Below are positions 44,646 to 52,931 of a stretch of DNA of 64,000 nt, piece after piece. Position 1 is the first letter of the stretch. Each line of letters opens with the position of its first letter. Source of the stretch: an uncultured Prevotellaceae bacterium. Its GTDB lineage: Bacteria > Bacteroidota > Bacteroidia > Bacteroidales > Bacteroidaceae. The stretch lies in assembly GCA_947168395.1 (NCBI GenBank), contig CAMVLT010000005.1:1-64000 (forward strand), in the 5' to 3' direction. Under the pieces are notes generated by a model, which saw only the letters and a list, made by a program, of their open reading frames with translations, had not been told where the DNA came from and made no database searches. A program made the position numbers and the translations under genes.

Positions 44646-45893
44646 TCAATGCTCTTCAACCTGGAATCCGGCATCTCTGAGGTCGTCCCAGAAGTGAGGG
44701 TACGACTTAGTGACCACGGTCGGATTATTGATGGTGATGGCCTGCCTGAGACTGACGGGAGCAAAGGCCAGAGCCATGCGGTGATCCTCGTAGGTGTCAA
44801 TGGCTGCATCAGCCATAGGCTCTTGACGGCTGCCGTCCCATATCAGTTCGCTGTCGTTCGCATCTTTCAGCACATAACCCAACTTACGCAGTTCGTTCTT
44901 TAGAGCCTTGATACGGTCGGTCTCCTTGATCTTCAGAGTTGAGAGACCGCAGAAGTGGAAGGGTACTCCCATGATGCAACAGGTCACTACAAAGGTCTGT
45001 GCCAGGTCGGGCGAGTTCACGAAGTCGTATTCCAGGCGTGGCACGCATCGCCCGCTTTTCTTCAGCGTCACCGATTGCAGCTTGCCCGACTGCTTGGTCT
45101 CGAAAACCGTCTTCACGCCCAGCAAGCTGAAGATGTACTTCACCACAGAGTCGCCCTGCTTCGAGCCGTCCGTCAGTCCCGACAGCCGAACCACAGCGTC
45201 GCGATCCTTTGCCAGCGCCACTATCTCGTACCAGTAGCTGGCACCGCTCCAGTCGTTCTCTATAAAATAATCGCGGCTCTTGTAGCGTTGTGGCTTCACG
45301 CTGATGGTATCGCCGGCACTCCATTCTGCGTCAGCACCAAATTCGCGCATCACCCATAGCGTCAGGTCGATATAGGGACGGGAAACAATGTCGCCCGTCA
45401 GTCGTAACTCCAACCCTTCGTCTAATACGGGACCAATCATAAGCAGAGCAGATATGTACTGAGAACTTACGTTGCCGGCAATCTCCAGCATGCCTCCCGT
45501 CAGGGTACGTCCCGTGATGCGGAGTGGGGGATAGCCCTCTTCTCCCACGTATTCTATGTCAGCCCCCAACTTGCGCAGAGCATCTACGAGCACACCAATG
45601 GGGCGGTGCTTCATTCGTTCCGTTCCGGTGATGATGTGTGTGCCTCGCATCACGCTCAGGTAGGCTGTCATGAAGCGCATGGCCGTACCAGCACCCTTGA
45701 TGTCGATGACTTCGGGCATGTGGCGTATGGCCTCGATGATTACTTCTGTGTCGTCGCAGTCGCTCAGGTTCAGGGGAAGCATGCGTCCCCCGCTCAGCGC
45801 ATAGATGATGAGTGCACGATTGGAGATGCTCTTTGATGCTGGCAAAGAGACGTTGAGGTTCAGTTTTGTGGGTGCTTTTATTGTATATTTCAT
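44646..45893 (-). CDS. aroA: 3-phosphoshikimate 1-carboxyvinyltransferase (EPSP synthase)
   Basis: This 415-aa enzyme joins PEP to shikimate-3-phosphate in the chorismate pathway. Motifs: LPASKSISNRALII at the N-terminus, GAGTAMRFMTAYL (PEP loop), MKHRPIGVLVDALRKLGA and KIKETDRI with EDHRMALAFA at the C-terminus. A longer in-frame ORF runs back through the tRNA-Pro gene from 46115 and is spurious. The true ATG at 45893 follows a TAACTTTGT promoter by 20 bases. Confidence 0.95.
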   Translation of the reverse strand: MKYTIKAPTKLNLNVSLPASKSISNRALIIYALSGGRMLPLNLSDCDDTEVIIEAIRHMPEVIDIKGAGTAMRFMTAYLSVMRGTHIITGTERMKHRPIGVLVDALRKLGADIEYVGEEGYPPLRITGRTLTGGMLEIAGNVSSQYISALLMIGPVLDEGLELRLTGDIVSRPYIDLTLWVMREFGADAEWSAGDTISVKPQRYKSRDYFIENDWSGASYWYEIVALAKDRDAVVRLSGLTDGSKQGDSVVKYIFSLLGVKTVFETKQSGKLQSVTLKKSGRCVPRLEYDFVNSPDLAQTFVVTCCIMGVPFHFCGLSTLKIKETDRIKALKNELRKLGYVLKDANDSELIWDGSRQEPMADAAIDTYEDHRMALAFAPVSLRQAITINNPTVVTKSYPHFWDDLRDAGFQVEEH

Positions 45894-45913
45894 GTTTTCG
45901 TCTGAATTTTGGC

Positions 45914-45922
45914 ACAAAGTTA
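45914..45922 (-). promoter_or_regulatory. -7 promoter element of aroA
   Basis: TAACTTTGT on the minus strand lies 20 bases upstream of the ATG at 45893. Confidence 0.55.
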
Positions 45923-45985
45923 CGCTAAATTCAAAGAAAAACAAAAAAAGTTCCCATAAAATTTGCAAATGTCGTAGAAAGTATG

Positions 45986-45994
45986 TAATTTTGC
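45986..45994 (+). promoter_or_regulatory. -7 promoter element of tRNA-Pro
   Basis: TAATTTTGC lies 44 bases upstream of the tRNA-Pro 5' end. Confidence 0.6.
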
Positions 45995-46038
45995 ACCCGC
46001 AATTCAGACCTAAGGTCAGTTGCCAAGCAAAAAAGGAT

Positions 46039-46114
46039 CGGGATTTAGCGCAGTTGGTAGCGCACACGTCTGGGGGGCGCGAGGTCGCTGGTTCGAGTCC
46101 AGTAATCCCGACCA
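46039..46114 (+). tRNA. tRNA-Pro (GGG), CCA encoded
   Basis: Acceptor strands CGGGATT/AATCCCG, D arm GCGC/GCGC, anticodon loop CTGGGGG with anticodon GGG, T arm CTGG-TTCGAGT-CCAG, discriminator A and an encoded CCA end. The anticodon stem CACGT/GCGCG has an A-C mismatch at the second pair (28-42), where a U would restore pairing; this is unusual and may be a real variant or a base-calling issue. An intrinsic terminator follows within 10 bases. Confidence 0.95.
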
Positions 46115-46120
46115 AACAAG

Positions 46121-46154
46121 AAAGACTGAGAATTTAATGATTCTCAGTCTTTTT
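46121..46154 (+). terminator. intrinsic terminator of tRNA-Pro
   Basis: A perfect 13-bp stem (AAAGACTGAGAAT / ATTCTCAGTCTTT) with a 6-base loop is followed by TT. Confidence 0.9.
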
Positions 46155-46188
46155 ATGTTATAGCAAGAAGTGGCCTGTGCCGCCTCTT

Positions 46189-46686
46189 TTATTCTTCAAC
46201 ATTGCGGCTATATTCTTCGGCAAGTTCGTCATAGACACGTTCCAGCTCGTCGACCATCACCTTGTCGTTTTCCACGAGGACTTTCATCTTGTTCTCGCCA
46301 TGCCAGCCGCCGTCGGTGAATGTATAGTGATACCAGCCCTCGCTGTCTCTGGTGATGCTGAGCACTTTGTCCTTGACGCCCTCGGCTCCTGGCTTGATGT
46401 CCTGCGCACCTGTACGGAAAAGATAGCCAGCATAGCCGTCGCCATCATATTCATACTCGTCCTTGAGGTATTGAAGCATTCTCGTCGTACAGTGTGCTTT
46501 TAGGAAATCATAGTCGTCGTAGAGCTTGTTCTCGTACATATTGGTGATGAAATCGCGGACGGTGGCATCTTTGTCAACCTTTTCGGTGGCGTTCTTGTTG
46601 TTCGCACTCTTGCCATTGTTGCACGATGTTGCACAGGTCAGCAGAAAGAGTGCTGACATGGCAATCAGTAAGACCTTCTTTTCCAT
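46189..46686 (-). CDS. lipoprotein of unknown function (DUF3828-like)
   Basis: This is a 165-aa lipoprotein with a signal peptide ending in ATSC. The mature domain (VRDFITNMYENKLYDDYDFLKAHCTTRMLQYLKDEYEYDGDGYA... YHYTFTDGGW) resembles the small alpha-plus-beta fold of DUF3828/NTF2-like lipoproteins. The first part of the mature chain is Asn/Lys-rich. It lies 18 bases after the cytidylate-kinase-like gene and is probably cotranscribed. Function unknown. Confidence 0.78.
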   Translation of the reverse strand: MEKKVLLIAMSALFLLTCATSCNNGKSANNKNATEKVDKDATVRDFITNMYENKLYDDYDFLKAHCTTRMLQYLKDEYEYDGDGYAGYLFRTGAQDIKPGAEGVKDKVLSITRDSEGWYHYTFTDGGWHGENKMKVLVENDKVMVDELERVYDELAEEYSRNVEE

Positions 46687-46704
46687 TGTCGTTATCTTTT
46701 TTTG

Positions 46705-47337
46705 TCATTTCCCTGACTTGCTCAGCCGGTTGAAGTATTCCATGATAATGGCGACGGCGTCGTCCTCGGACAATCCCGTCATGTTGATGACCAGGTCGTA
46801 GTTACGGGTGTCGTAACGTGTGCGGTCGCAATATTTGCGGATATAGGTCTCACGGCCTTCGTCTACCTGGTCGATGGTGTCGATGGCTGCTTGATAGGTG
46901 AGTCCCTGCTTCTTCATTACCCGTTCGATACGCTGTTCCAGTGGTGCCTGAATGAAGACGTTCAGGTGTTTCTTCCAATCGCGGAATATGATGAAGCCGC
47001 TGCGTCCGGCTACGACGCATGACTCGCGGCTGGCCAGTTGCTCCAGAATGTGCCGCTCGGTCTCAAACATCTCTGCCGTGCTTGGCTTGGGCTCTTTGCG
47101 CAGTTGGAGAATGTGCCGGTAGGAATCTTGGAAATTCTCCCACCAGCTGCTCTTCTCCTGGCTCTTCAGGCGCTCTATCTCCTCTGCCGACAGTCCATAC
47201 TTATCGGTCAGGCCCTGAATGATGGCCTTGTCGTAGTATTTTACACCTAACAGCTCGGCCAGCTTACGGCCGATGGTACGTCCACCGCTACCTAATTCGC
47301 GGTTGATTGTTATTACAAAGTGCTCTTTAGTTTCCAT
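46705..47337 (-). CDS. cytidylate kinase-like family protein
   Basis: This 210-aa P-loop kinase belongs to the cytidylate-kinase-like family. ITINRELGSGGRTIGRKLAELL contains the P-loop-type GSGGRTIG; LGVKYYDKAIIQ and VVAGRSGFIIFRD are family blocks. It is shorter than, and distinct from, canonical Cmk, and homologues are common in gut Firmicutes and Bacteroidota with no assigned substrate. It has its own TACCTTTGC promoter. Confidence 0.88.
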   Translation of the reverse strand: METKEHFVITINRELGSGGRTIGRKLAELLGVKYYDKAIIQGLTDKYGLSAEEIERLKSQEKSSWWENFQDSYRHILQLRKEPKPSTAEMFETERHILEQLASRESCVVAGRSGFIIFRDWKKHLNVFIQAPLEQRIERVMKKQGLTYQAAIDTIDQVDEGRETYIRKYCDRTRYDTRNYDLVINMTGLSEDDAVAIIMEYFNRLSKSGK

Positions 47338-47355
47338 TTCTTCTTTTGTTTAGGT

Positions 47356-47364
47356 GCAAAGGTA
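47356..47364 (-). promoter_or_regulatory. -7 promoter element of the cytidylate-kinase-like gene
   Basis: TACCTTTGC on the minus strand lies 18 bases upstream of the ATG at 47337. Confidence 0.6.
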
Positions 47365-47423
47365 CGAAAGAATGGGCCGAATTCCAAATATATTTGCCTT
47401 TTTTAAGTATTGACATGTAGACA

Positions 47424-47660
47424 AAAACACCTAACCACCTACCTGAATCTCCCAGAATGCCCGTCTACAAAGGCATTTCCGGCAGGTAGGTGTTTCTCAG
47501 ACACCTACCTGACACCTACCTGACACCTACTTTTTTTATCCATCCCCTCAAGGTACCTGTTGAGGTAGGTGTTAGGTAGGTGTTCAGCCAACACCTACCT
47601 CGCTGAAACCCCTGTCTACAAAGGCTTTTCCAGCGATTCAGGTAGGTGGTTAGGTGTTTT
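47424..47660. repeat. 237-bp element with 26-bp terminal inverted repeats
   Basis: The arms 47424-47449 and 47635-47660 are exact reverse complements over 26 bases (left arm begins AAAACACCTAACCACCTACC). Inside are an 11-bp hairpin pair CAGGTAGGTGT/ACACCTACCTG near 47483-47511, another AGGTAGGTGTT/AACACCTACCT at 47574-47600, and a 21-bp direct repeat starting GTCTACAAAGGC at 47463 and 47614 with two mismatches. There is no ORF of note. It could be a MITE-like element or a structured transcript. Confidence 0.85.
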
Positions 47661-47726
47661 CCGAAAAAATCTCTCTTTCGCAGTCCCCAATCCTGGCCTT
47701 CTGAGTTCCCCCCGTGGGAACTCCCC

Positions 47727-47789
47727 GTTTAGTTACGGTAAACCTGGGGTTTAGTTACGGCAAACCTGGGGTTTAGTTACGGTAAACCC
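47727..47789. repeat. 22-bp tandem repeat, 2.8 copies
   Basis: Units beginning GTTTAGTTACGGTAAACC start at 47727, 47749 and 47771. Each unit has GTTTA at one end and TAAAC at the other. A related array with the same 22-bp period is at 61391 and a single unit at 18808. Confidence 0.88.
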
Positions 47790-47791
47790 TT

Positions 47792-50290
47792 TCACAGCAG
47801 TTGGCCGTTAATGAGGGATAGGGTGAGGGGCTTTTGGGAGAGTTTTATCTTCTTGGTGATGCGGCAGGAGGCGTCGAAGGCGGTGACGGTGATGGTGTTT
47901 TTCGATTTTGATAGGTTCTGGAGGCGGATGGCGGGGTGTGGCTGTTGGATGGTGGTGGCTTGCACGTCGCTCCCTTGGATGAAGAAGCGGAGGGGAGTGG
48001 CGGTGGAGTGGTTCTTGGCAATGTTGAAGGTGGCCGATGAGCCGTTTTCTCCGATGGTTGTCGGGACAGGGAATACGGGCTTGCCCTCGGGGGTGTTGAT
48101 GCCGGTCAGAATACATTCGGAGGTGCCGGAGAAGTTGGAGAGCAGCAGGCTGTAGGTGCTTTCATCGGTACCGTTAGGCACGATGATGCCGCTCCATCCT
48201 TCGGGGGTGGGAAAGTTGACGGTGAGTGAGGAGAGGTGGGCGGTCTCTTCGGCGGTTACATTGCTGTAATAGACAATGGCACGGCGGTCGACGATGTCCC
48301 CCTGACGGACTGTGCGGCTCTGGTCGCTGTAGGAGGCGTAGAGCTTGGCGGTCATGACGGAGTTGTTGTTGGCCCGTTCGCCGAAAGCGATGGCTTTGGG
48401 CTGCGGCGCCGCAGCATGGCTGACTGTGATGCCGAAGGTGTTGTCGATGTTTACCCAGGGGCTGTTCATGGTGGTCATGGTGGTGCCATCGAGCTGGCGT
48501 GAACCGTCCTGAGTGTAGAGGGTGCGGGTGGTCTTGGTCATTTCATCGACGCTGATGGCCATCAGTCCGCCCCGCTCGGCGGTGATGGTAGCGTCGGTGT
48601 TCGCGCGTACCTCATCTATATAAATGACAGCGTTGCCTGGGGTGGAGTACAGGGCGAATCGGTTGTTCAGGGCATCGTCGTTGGTCTGCAGTTCACCGTT
48701 CATGACGTAGCTGTTGCCATCCAGTTGGTAGTTGCCGCTGACGACGGGTTTGGCGTTGGTCTTGCGGCCCTGCACTTCGTACCATCCAATGAAATTGCCT
48801 GTGTTGTTGGCACGGAAGGGAACGATGAGGTTGAACGTTGAAGGGGGCAGAGGTGAAATGTAGCCCGTGTAGCTGCGCAGGCCGGTGCTCCACGAGAAGC
48901 AGGTGAAGCGGTGGGGCGTGGTGGCTCGGACGATGTTTTGCGAATCAAAATGCTTCGCTTGCGAGAAGCTGTTGCAGAAGTCGTCCCATCGGGTGGGGGA
49001 GAGGTTGGCGGTAGGCAGCACTTCGTGCATGAGCCAGGTCATCATGACGCGGTGAGCCTCGACACCCATGCGGCGGGCTCCCACGTCGGGGCGCAGCAGC
49101 CAGGAGCCGTCGGCGGTGGTCTGCTGGCGTTCTTTAATCATGCGGTAGGCGCGGTTTTCGAGCATCAGGGCATGCGGGTCGCGCAGGAAGCAGGCGTTGG
49201 TGGAATAGCTGGTAATCTGGTCGTAGAGGAAGAGGCTCCAGTCGTTGCCGTTGGGCATGGCCAGTTCACCGTCGGCTAATGCTAACCAGTAGAGCACGTC
49301 GCTCATCACGCGGTCGTTGTTGTGCATCAGGGCGTTGGTCTGCCACTTCTCAGTAGCATGAAGCCCTTTCTGGAACAGCTTCAGGGCCAGTGCGGCCTCG
49401 CCTAACTCCTGAATGACGACATTCTGGTAGGAGGTGTGGAAGTAGTTGTGGTTCTGTAGCGTATAGTCGTCGTACAGGTTCTGGCCACGGTACAGGTCGG
49501 CTACGGTCTTGGTGTCGTAGCCGGGGTCGATGACGGTCTGGTCAGTGGCATCGTCCTTCTGTGAATAGCTGTTGATGGCAAACTCGCGCAGTCGTGCGAA
49601 CCATTGCGGTGCCAAGGGGTCGTCGGGGAACAGCCCCAAGGTGACGGCCAGCACGTCGGCCTCCCATCCGTTCTCCTCGGCCTTGGTGTCGCCAGCGTAG
49701 CCTGTGGGAATGTCGCGCTGCAATTCGTAGTTGCACTCAGCCTTCAGCAGCTGGTAGATGTAGTTACGTTGCTCGTCGCTGAGCTTGTCCCACTGGAAGA
49801 AGGCGGAGTAAGCCACGGACATGGCCCACAATGAGCTTTCCCATACGGCATCGTCCTTGGACGTTGAGCCCCAGTAGTTGTTGCCCTTGCAGACTTTCAG
49901 CCGGTTGGCCTTATGGGTGGAGTAAGAGAATACGAGGCTCTGCATGGCCATCCGTTCCAAGTCGTCCCAGGTGACGCCTGTGGGCAGTTGAACGTGGCCC
50001 TTGGCGTACTTCACGAGAAAGGCGCAAATCATTCCGAGGTCGGCATTAGGTCGCACGCCCCGTTCGTCGTTGGCCATAGTGTTCTCGCCCCTGAAACAAC
50101 CGCAGGGTTCGTCAAGGCTATTGGGAGCCTGACAAGGCTGGAAGTCGTTCTTCATGTAGGTGGTGAAGTCGGCCAGCATCTGCAGCAGGCCGGCCTTCAT
50201 CTGGGCTTCAGGTACAAAGTCAGAGACCGCCTTTGCCGGAATAGTGGCAAAGGTCAGCAGGGATATTATGACGGTCAGCAGCCTTCTCAT
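47792..50290 (-). CDS. large secreted protein, possibly polysaccharide-lyase-like
   Basis: This is an 832-aa exported protein (signal peptide to about residue 21, PAKA). The N-terminal half is helical with aromatic-rich repeats (WESSLWAMSVAYSAFFQWDKL, GWEADVLAVTLGLFPDDPL, NHNYFHTSYQNVVIQELGEAALALKLF). This suggests an alpha/alpha toroid such as in polysaccharide lyases; the NHNYFH and RSYTGY segments could carry catalytic residues. The C-terminal half is beta-rich (about 500-830), and the last ~80 residues may be an Ig-like module. I cannot assign a CAZy family. It starts an operon-like run with the membrane protein eight bases upstream. Confidence 0.55.
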   Translation of the reverse strand: MRRLLTVIISLLTFATIPAKAVSDFVPEAQMKAGLLQMLADFTTYMKNDFQPCQAPNSLDEPCGCFRGENTMANDERGVRPNADLGMICAFLVKYAKGHVQLPTGVTWDDLERMAMQSLVFSYSTHKANRLKVCKGNNYWGSTSKDDAVWESSLWAMSVAYSAFFQWDKLSDEQRNYIYQLLKAECNYELQRDIPTGYAGDTKAEENGWEADVLAVTLGLFPDDPLAPQWFARLREFAINSYSQKDDATDQTVIDPGYDTKTVADLYRGQNLYDDYTLQNHNYFHTSYQNVVIQELGEAALALKLFQKGLHATEKWQTNALMHNNDRVMSDVLYWLALADGELAMPNGNDWSLFLYDQITSYSTNACFLRDPHALMLENRAYRMIKERQQTTADGSWLLRPDVGARRMGVEAHRVMMTWLMHEVLPTANLSPTRWDDFCNSFSQAKHFDSQNIVRATTPHRFTCFSWSTGLRSYTGYISPLPPSTFNLIVPFRANNTGNFIGWYEVQGRKTNAKPVVSGNYQLDGNSYVMNGELQTNDDALNNRFALYSTPGNAVIYIDEVRANTDATITAERGGLMAISVDEMTKTTRTLYTQDGSRQLDGTTMTTMNSPWVNIDNTFGITVSHAAAPQPKAIAFGERANNNSVMTAKLYASYSDQSRTVRQGDIVDRRAIVYYSNVTAEETAHLSSLTVNFPTPEGWSGIIVPNGTDESTYSLLLSNFSGTSECILTGINTPEGKPVFPVPTTIGENGSSATFNIAKNHSTATPLRFFIQGSDVQATTIQQPHPAIRLQNLSKSKNTITVTAFDASCRITKKIKLSQKPLTLSLINGQLL

Positions 50291-50298
50291 GAACAGCC

Positions 50299-50844
50299 TT
50301 AGAGACCCAGTTCAGGATCGCTTCCGAAGCTCTCGCTGCCGACAGTCACGCGGCGTATGACCTTCTGGTCGTAGCCCTTGTGCATGATGCCCGTGCGGAG
50401 CAGCATGTCGCTGTAGTTGACGGTGGGAATGACGAAACCTAAGATGCCGATACCAGCAGTAACACCCTCTGGATGGATGTTGTTGTGGATGAGCATCGTA
50501 GCGTGGAAGGCGTGGCGGTAGTACTTCAGCTCGTTGAACTTCTCGAAGCTGGCCACCACATCTTCGTTAGGCACCGTGTCGGCAGTTGTGAAGATGTAGG
50601 ACATGTTGTGGACGGCATCGTCGATGTCGTCAGTCCTGATGCTGTCGTTGTCAAGCAGGCATTGGTAGATGTTGTCGGTTGTCTCGGCCTTCATCTGCTC
50701 TTCACTGGGGATGTTGAAGTGGGCGACGATAAGCAGGACGGCGCCGATGACCACCAGCAGAATGATTTTGCCTAAGCAGCTGTGCCAAACCTGCTGCACA
50801 AGCGTCTCGTGGGTCTTGTAATTCCCGTTTTGTGTCTGTGACAT
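50299..50844 (-). CDS. single-pass membrane protein of unknown function
   Basis: This 181-aa protein has one membrane helix (about 26-43, IILLVVIGAVLLIVAHF) and a ~135-aa extracytoplasmic domain. NIHPEGVTAGIGILGFVIPTVNYSDMLLRTGIMH is a distinctive Gly/Ile-rich stretch. No family is recognised. It lies 10 bases downstream of folE and 8 bases upstream of the large secreted gene's start. Confidence 0.7.
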   Translation of the reverse strand: MSQTQNGNYKTHETLVQQVWHSCLGKIILLVVIGAVLLIVAHFNIPSEEQMKAETTDNIYQCLLDNDSIRTDDIDDAVHNMSYIFTTADTVPNEDVVASFEKFNELKYYRHAFHATMLIHNNIHPEGVTAGIGILGFVIPTVNYSDMLLRTGIMHKGYDQKVIRRVTVGSESFGSDPELGL

Positions 50845-50854
50845 AGTATAAAGT

Positions 50855-51445
50855 TTATAGTTCTTGATGTGAAATCAGGTTCATGAACTCCTGGCGGGTC
50901 TTGGCCTGGTTGAAGGCTCCGCTGAAGTCGCTGGTGGTGGTGATGCTGTTCTGCTTCTCCACGCCGCGCATTTGCATGCACATGTGCTTGGCTTCCACGA
51001 CGACCATGACGCCGAGGGGGTGGAGTGTCTGTTCGATGCACTCCTTGATTTGCAGGGTCAACCGCTCCTGCACTTGCAGCCGGTGGCTGTAGATGTCGAC
51101 CACGCGGGCAATCTTCGACAGCCCTGTGATGTATCCGTTGGGAATGTAGGCCACATGTACCTTGCCGTAGAAAGGCAGCATGTGGTGCTCACAGAGTGAG
51201 AAGAAGTCGATGTCCTTGACGATGACCATCTGCGAGTAGTCCTCCTTGAACAATGCGTCGGTCAGTACCTTGTGGGCGTCCATCTCGTAGCCCCGGGTCA
51301 GCACCTGCATGGCCTTCGCCACGCGCATTGGGGTCTTGAGCAGCCCTTCGCGTTCGGGGTCTTCGCCTAACAGCGTGATAATGTCTTTATAGTGCGATGC
51401 GAGTTCTTCGAGCCCTTCGCGGAATACTTCGTTTTCTGGATACAC
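50855..51445 (-). CDS. folE: GTP cyclohydrolase I
   Basis: This 196-aa enzyme converts GTP to dihydroneopterin triphosphate, the first step of folate (and queuosine-type) pathways. Zinc-site motif [10 protein letters not shown], and [13 protein letters not shown], are diagnostic; [21 protein letters not shown] is a family block. The start is GTG at 51445 (V-Y-P-E-N); no ATG lies in frame nearby. It belongs to the run DUF1599-BT_3928-tpiA-SPOR-folE on one strand. Confidence 0.96.
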   Translation of the reverse strand: MYPENEVFREGLEELASHYKDIITLLGEDPEREGLLKTPMRVAKAMQVLTRGYEMDAHKVLTDALFKEDYSQMVIVKDIDFFSLCEHHMLPFYGKVHVAYIPNGYITGLSKIARVVDIYSHRLQVQERLTLQIKECIEQTLHPLGVMVVVEAKHMCMQMRGVEKQNSITTTSDFSGAFNQAKTRQEFMNLISHQEL

Positions 51446-51472
51446 CTTAATTAAATAATGAGTTACGGATTG

Positions 51473-52102
51473 TCAATACTGTACGGTAATTTTTCCTTTC
51501 ACAATGGAGGCACCGCTGATGCCAAGCTTGCGGATGTTCATCAGCATCTCGTGAGCTTCCTCGTATGTGCGGTAGTTGCCTACGCGGCAAATCCATCGTG
51601 GCGAGTAGAAGTGTACGTAGATAGGCTCCTCAGGGTACTTGGCCTTGATGGTGTTGCCTATCTGTTCGGCCTTCTGCCGGTCCTTGCGCTGGTTGCCTCC
51701 GGCAAAAGCCTGCACACGGTATCCGTTGATTTTGTAGCCGCCAACCATCACTTTCCGTCGGTTGTCGATGACCACAGGCTCGTCGGCTGTCGTGGTGTCT
51801 TGCTTCTGCTCCAGGATTTTGGCCAGCTGCTCGCGGGCCTTAGCCGCATCAGTCTTGGGTGTTACAGGCTTGTCGTCGTTGCTCTTTTCAGGTTGTGCGT
51901 CTGCCTGCTGCTTGCCGTTCACCAGTTCGTCGATTTCCTTCGAGTGGGTGACGTTCAGCGTACCTTCCTTTGCGCTGTCCTTTTGCTGGATGCGCTGGGT
52001 GAAAGTCTGCGCCTCTAAGGGGCTAAATGATAAATGACAAATGATAAATGATAAACTTATCAGCCACCATTTTCTGTTTGTCAGTTTGTATGTCTTTTTC
52101 AT
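51473..52102 (-). CDS. SPOR-domain exported protein
   Basis: This is a 209-aa protein. The signal peptide has the core LISLSFIICHLSFSPLEA, which is encoded by the AAATGATAAATG spacer repeat read in frame. A low-complexity middle (about 60-125) precedes a SPOR domain (about 130-205, GYRVQAFAGGNQRKDRQKAEQIGNTIKAKYP, CRVGNYRTYEEA). SPOR domains bind denuded peptidoglycan at division sites. Start at 52102; a second ATG at 52114 is possible. Confidence 0.88.
   Translation of the reverse strand: MKKTYKLTNRKWWLISLSFIICHLSFSPLEAQTFTQRIQQKDSAKEGTLNVTHSKEIDELVNGKQQADAQPEKSNDDKPVTPKTDAAKAREQLAKILEQKQDTTTADEPVVIDNRRKVMVGGYKINGYRVQAFAGGNQRKDRQKAEQIGNTIKAKYPEEPIYVHFYSPRWICRVGNYRTYEEAHEMLMNIRKLGISGASIVKGKITVQY
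52021..52057. repeat. AAATGATAAATGACAAATG spacer repeat inside a signal peptide
   Basis: About five ATGATAA/ATGACAA words. Here the repeat is translated as the hydrophobic core of the SPOR protein's signal peptide; a further run lies at 52118-52145 in the upstream gap. Confidence 0.75.
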
Positions 52103-52164
52103 CGTGTCAATCATTATTCATCTGTCATTTATCATTTGTCATTTTCCAGTTTAGGCCGCCGACA

Positions 52165-52923
52165 TTAGTCGAAGGCCGCAATGATGCCCTTGAAGTCGGC
52201 TGCCTTCAGTGAGGCGCCGCCAATGAGGCCACCGTCGATGTCGGGCTTGGCAAACAGCTCGGGAGCATTCGAAGCCTTGCACGAGCCACCGTAGAGGATG
52301 GTGGTGTCGTCGGCAACAGCCTGGCCGTACTTCTCGGCGATGATGCTACGGATATAGGCGTGTATTTCCTCGGCCTGCTCGGCGGTAGCGGTCTTGCCAG
52401 TCCCGATGGCCCAGATGGGTTCGTAGGCGATGACAATCTTGCGGAAGTCCTCTTCCGAGAGGTTGAACACAGAGCCTTCCAGCTCGGCCTTCACCACCTC
52501 GTTCTGCTTGCCAGCCTCACGCTCTTCGAGGCTCTCGCCGATGCAGAAGATGACCTTCAGGTCGTTCTTCTGTGCCAGCAGCACCTTCTCCTTCAGAATC
52601 TCCGGTGTCTCCTTGTAGTACTCACGGCGCTCGCTGTGGCCGAGGATGACGTACTGAGCTCCCGTCGACTTCACCATCTCGGCGCTCACCTCACCGGTGA
52701 AGGCACCCTTCTCCTTGTCGGCGCAGTTCTCGGCACCCAGGCCAATGATGTCCTGGTCGAGGAACTCGGCGATAGAGGCGAGGTGGATGAACGGTGTGCA
52801 GATGACCACACCGCAGTTGGGCTTGTCAGCCTTCAATGTTTCGTTCAGCTCCTTTGCGAGAGCAATACCGTCCTGGAGATTCATGTTCATCTTCCAGTTT
52901 CCTGCAACAATTTTCTTTCTCAT
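52165..52923 (-). CDS. tpiA: triosephosphate isomerase
   Basis: This 252-aa glycolytic enzyme interconverts DHAP and glyceraldehyde-3-phosphate. Catalytic Lys in GNWKMN (about K11), His in GHSERR and Glu in [12 protein letters not shown]. The phosphate loop GGS and GLIGGASL are at the end. The start at 52923 excludes a longer frame overlapping the upstream BT_3928 gene. Confidence 0.97.
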   Translation of the reverse strand: MRKKIVAGNWKMNMNLQDGIALAKELNETLKADKPNCGVVICTPFIHLASIAEFLDQDIIGLGAENCADKEKGAFTGEVSAEMVKSTGAQYVILGHSERREYYKETPEILKEKVLLAQKNDLKVIFCIGESLEEREAGKQNEVVKAELEGSVFNLSEEDFRKIVIAYEPIWAIGTGKTATAEQAEEIHAYIRSIIAEKYGQAVADDTTILYGGSCKASNAPELFAKPDIDGGLIGGASLKAADFKGIIAAFD

Positions 52924-52931
52924 TTTCTTTT

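Noticed and set aside
45894..46115. N-terminal extension of aroA reading back through the tRNA-Pro gene
   Set aside because: It overlaps a well-formed tRNA and two promoters; the EPSP synthase match starts at 45893.
47483..47600. CRISPR-like array of ACACCTACCTG words
   Set aside because: No regular repeat-spacer-repeat pattern; the words form hairpins in one inverted-repeat element.
47727..47789. Telomere-like GGGTTTAG repeats suggesting a replicon end
   Set aside because: Only 2.8 units in the chromosome interior with normal genes on both sides.
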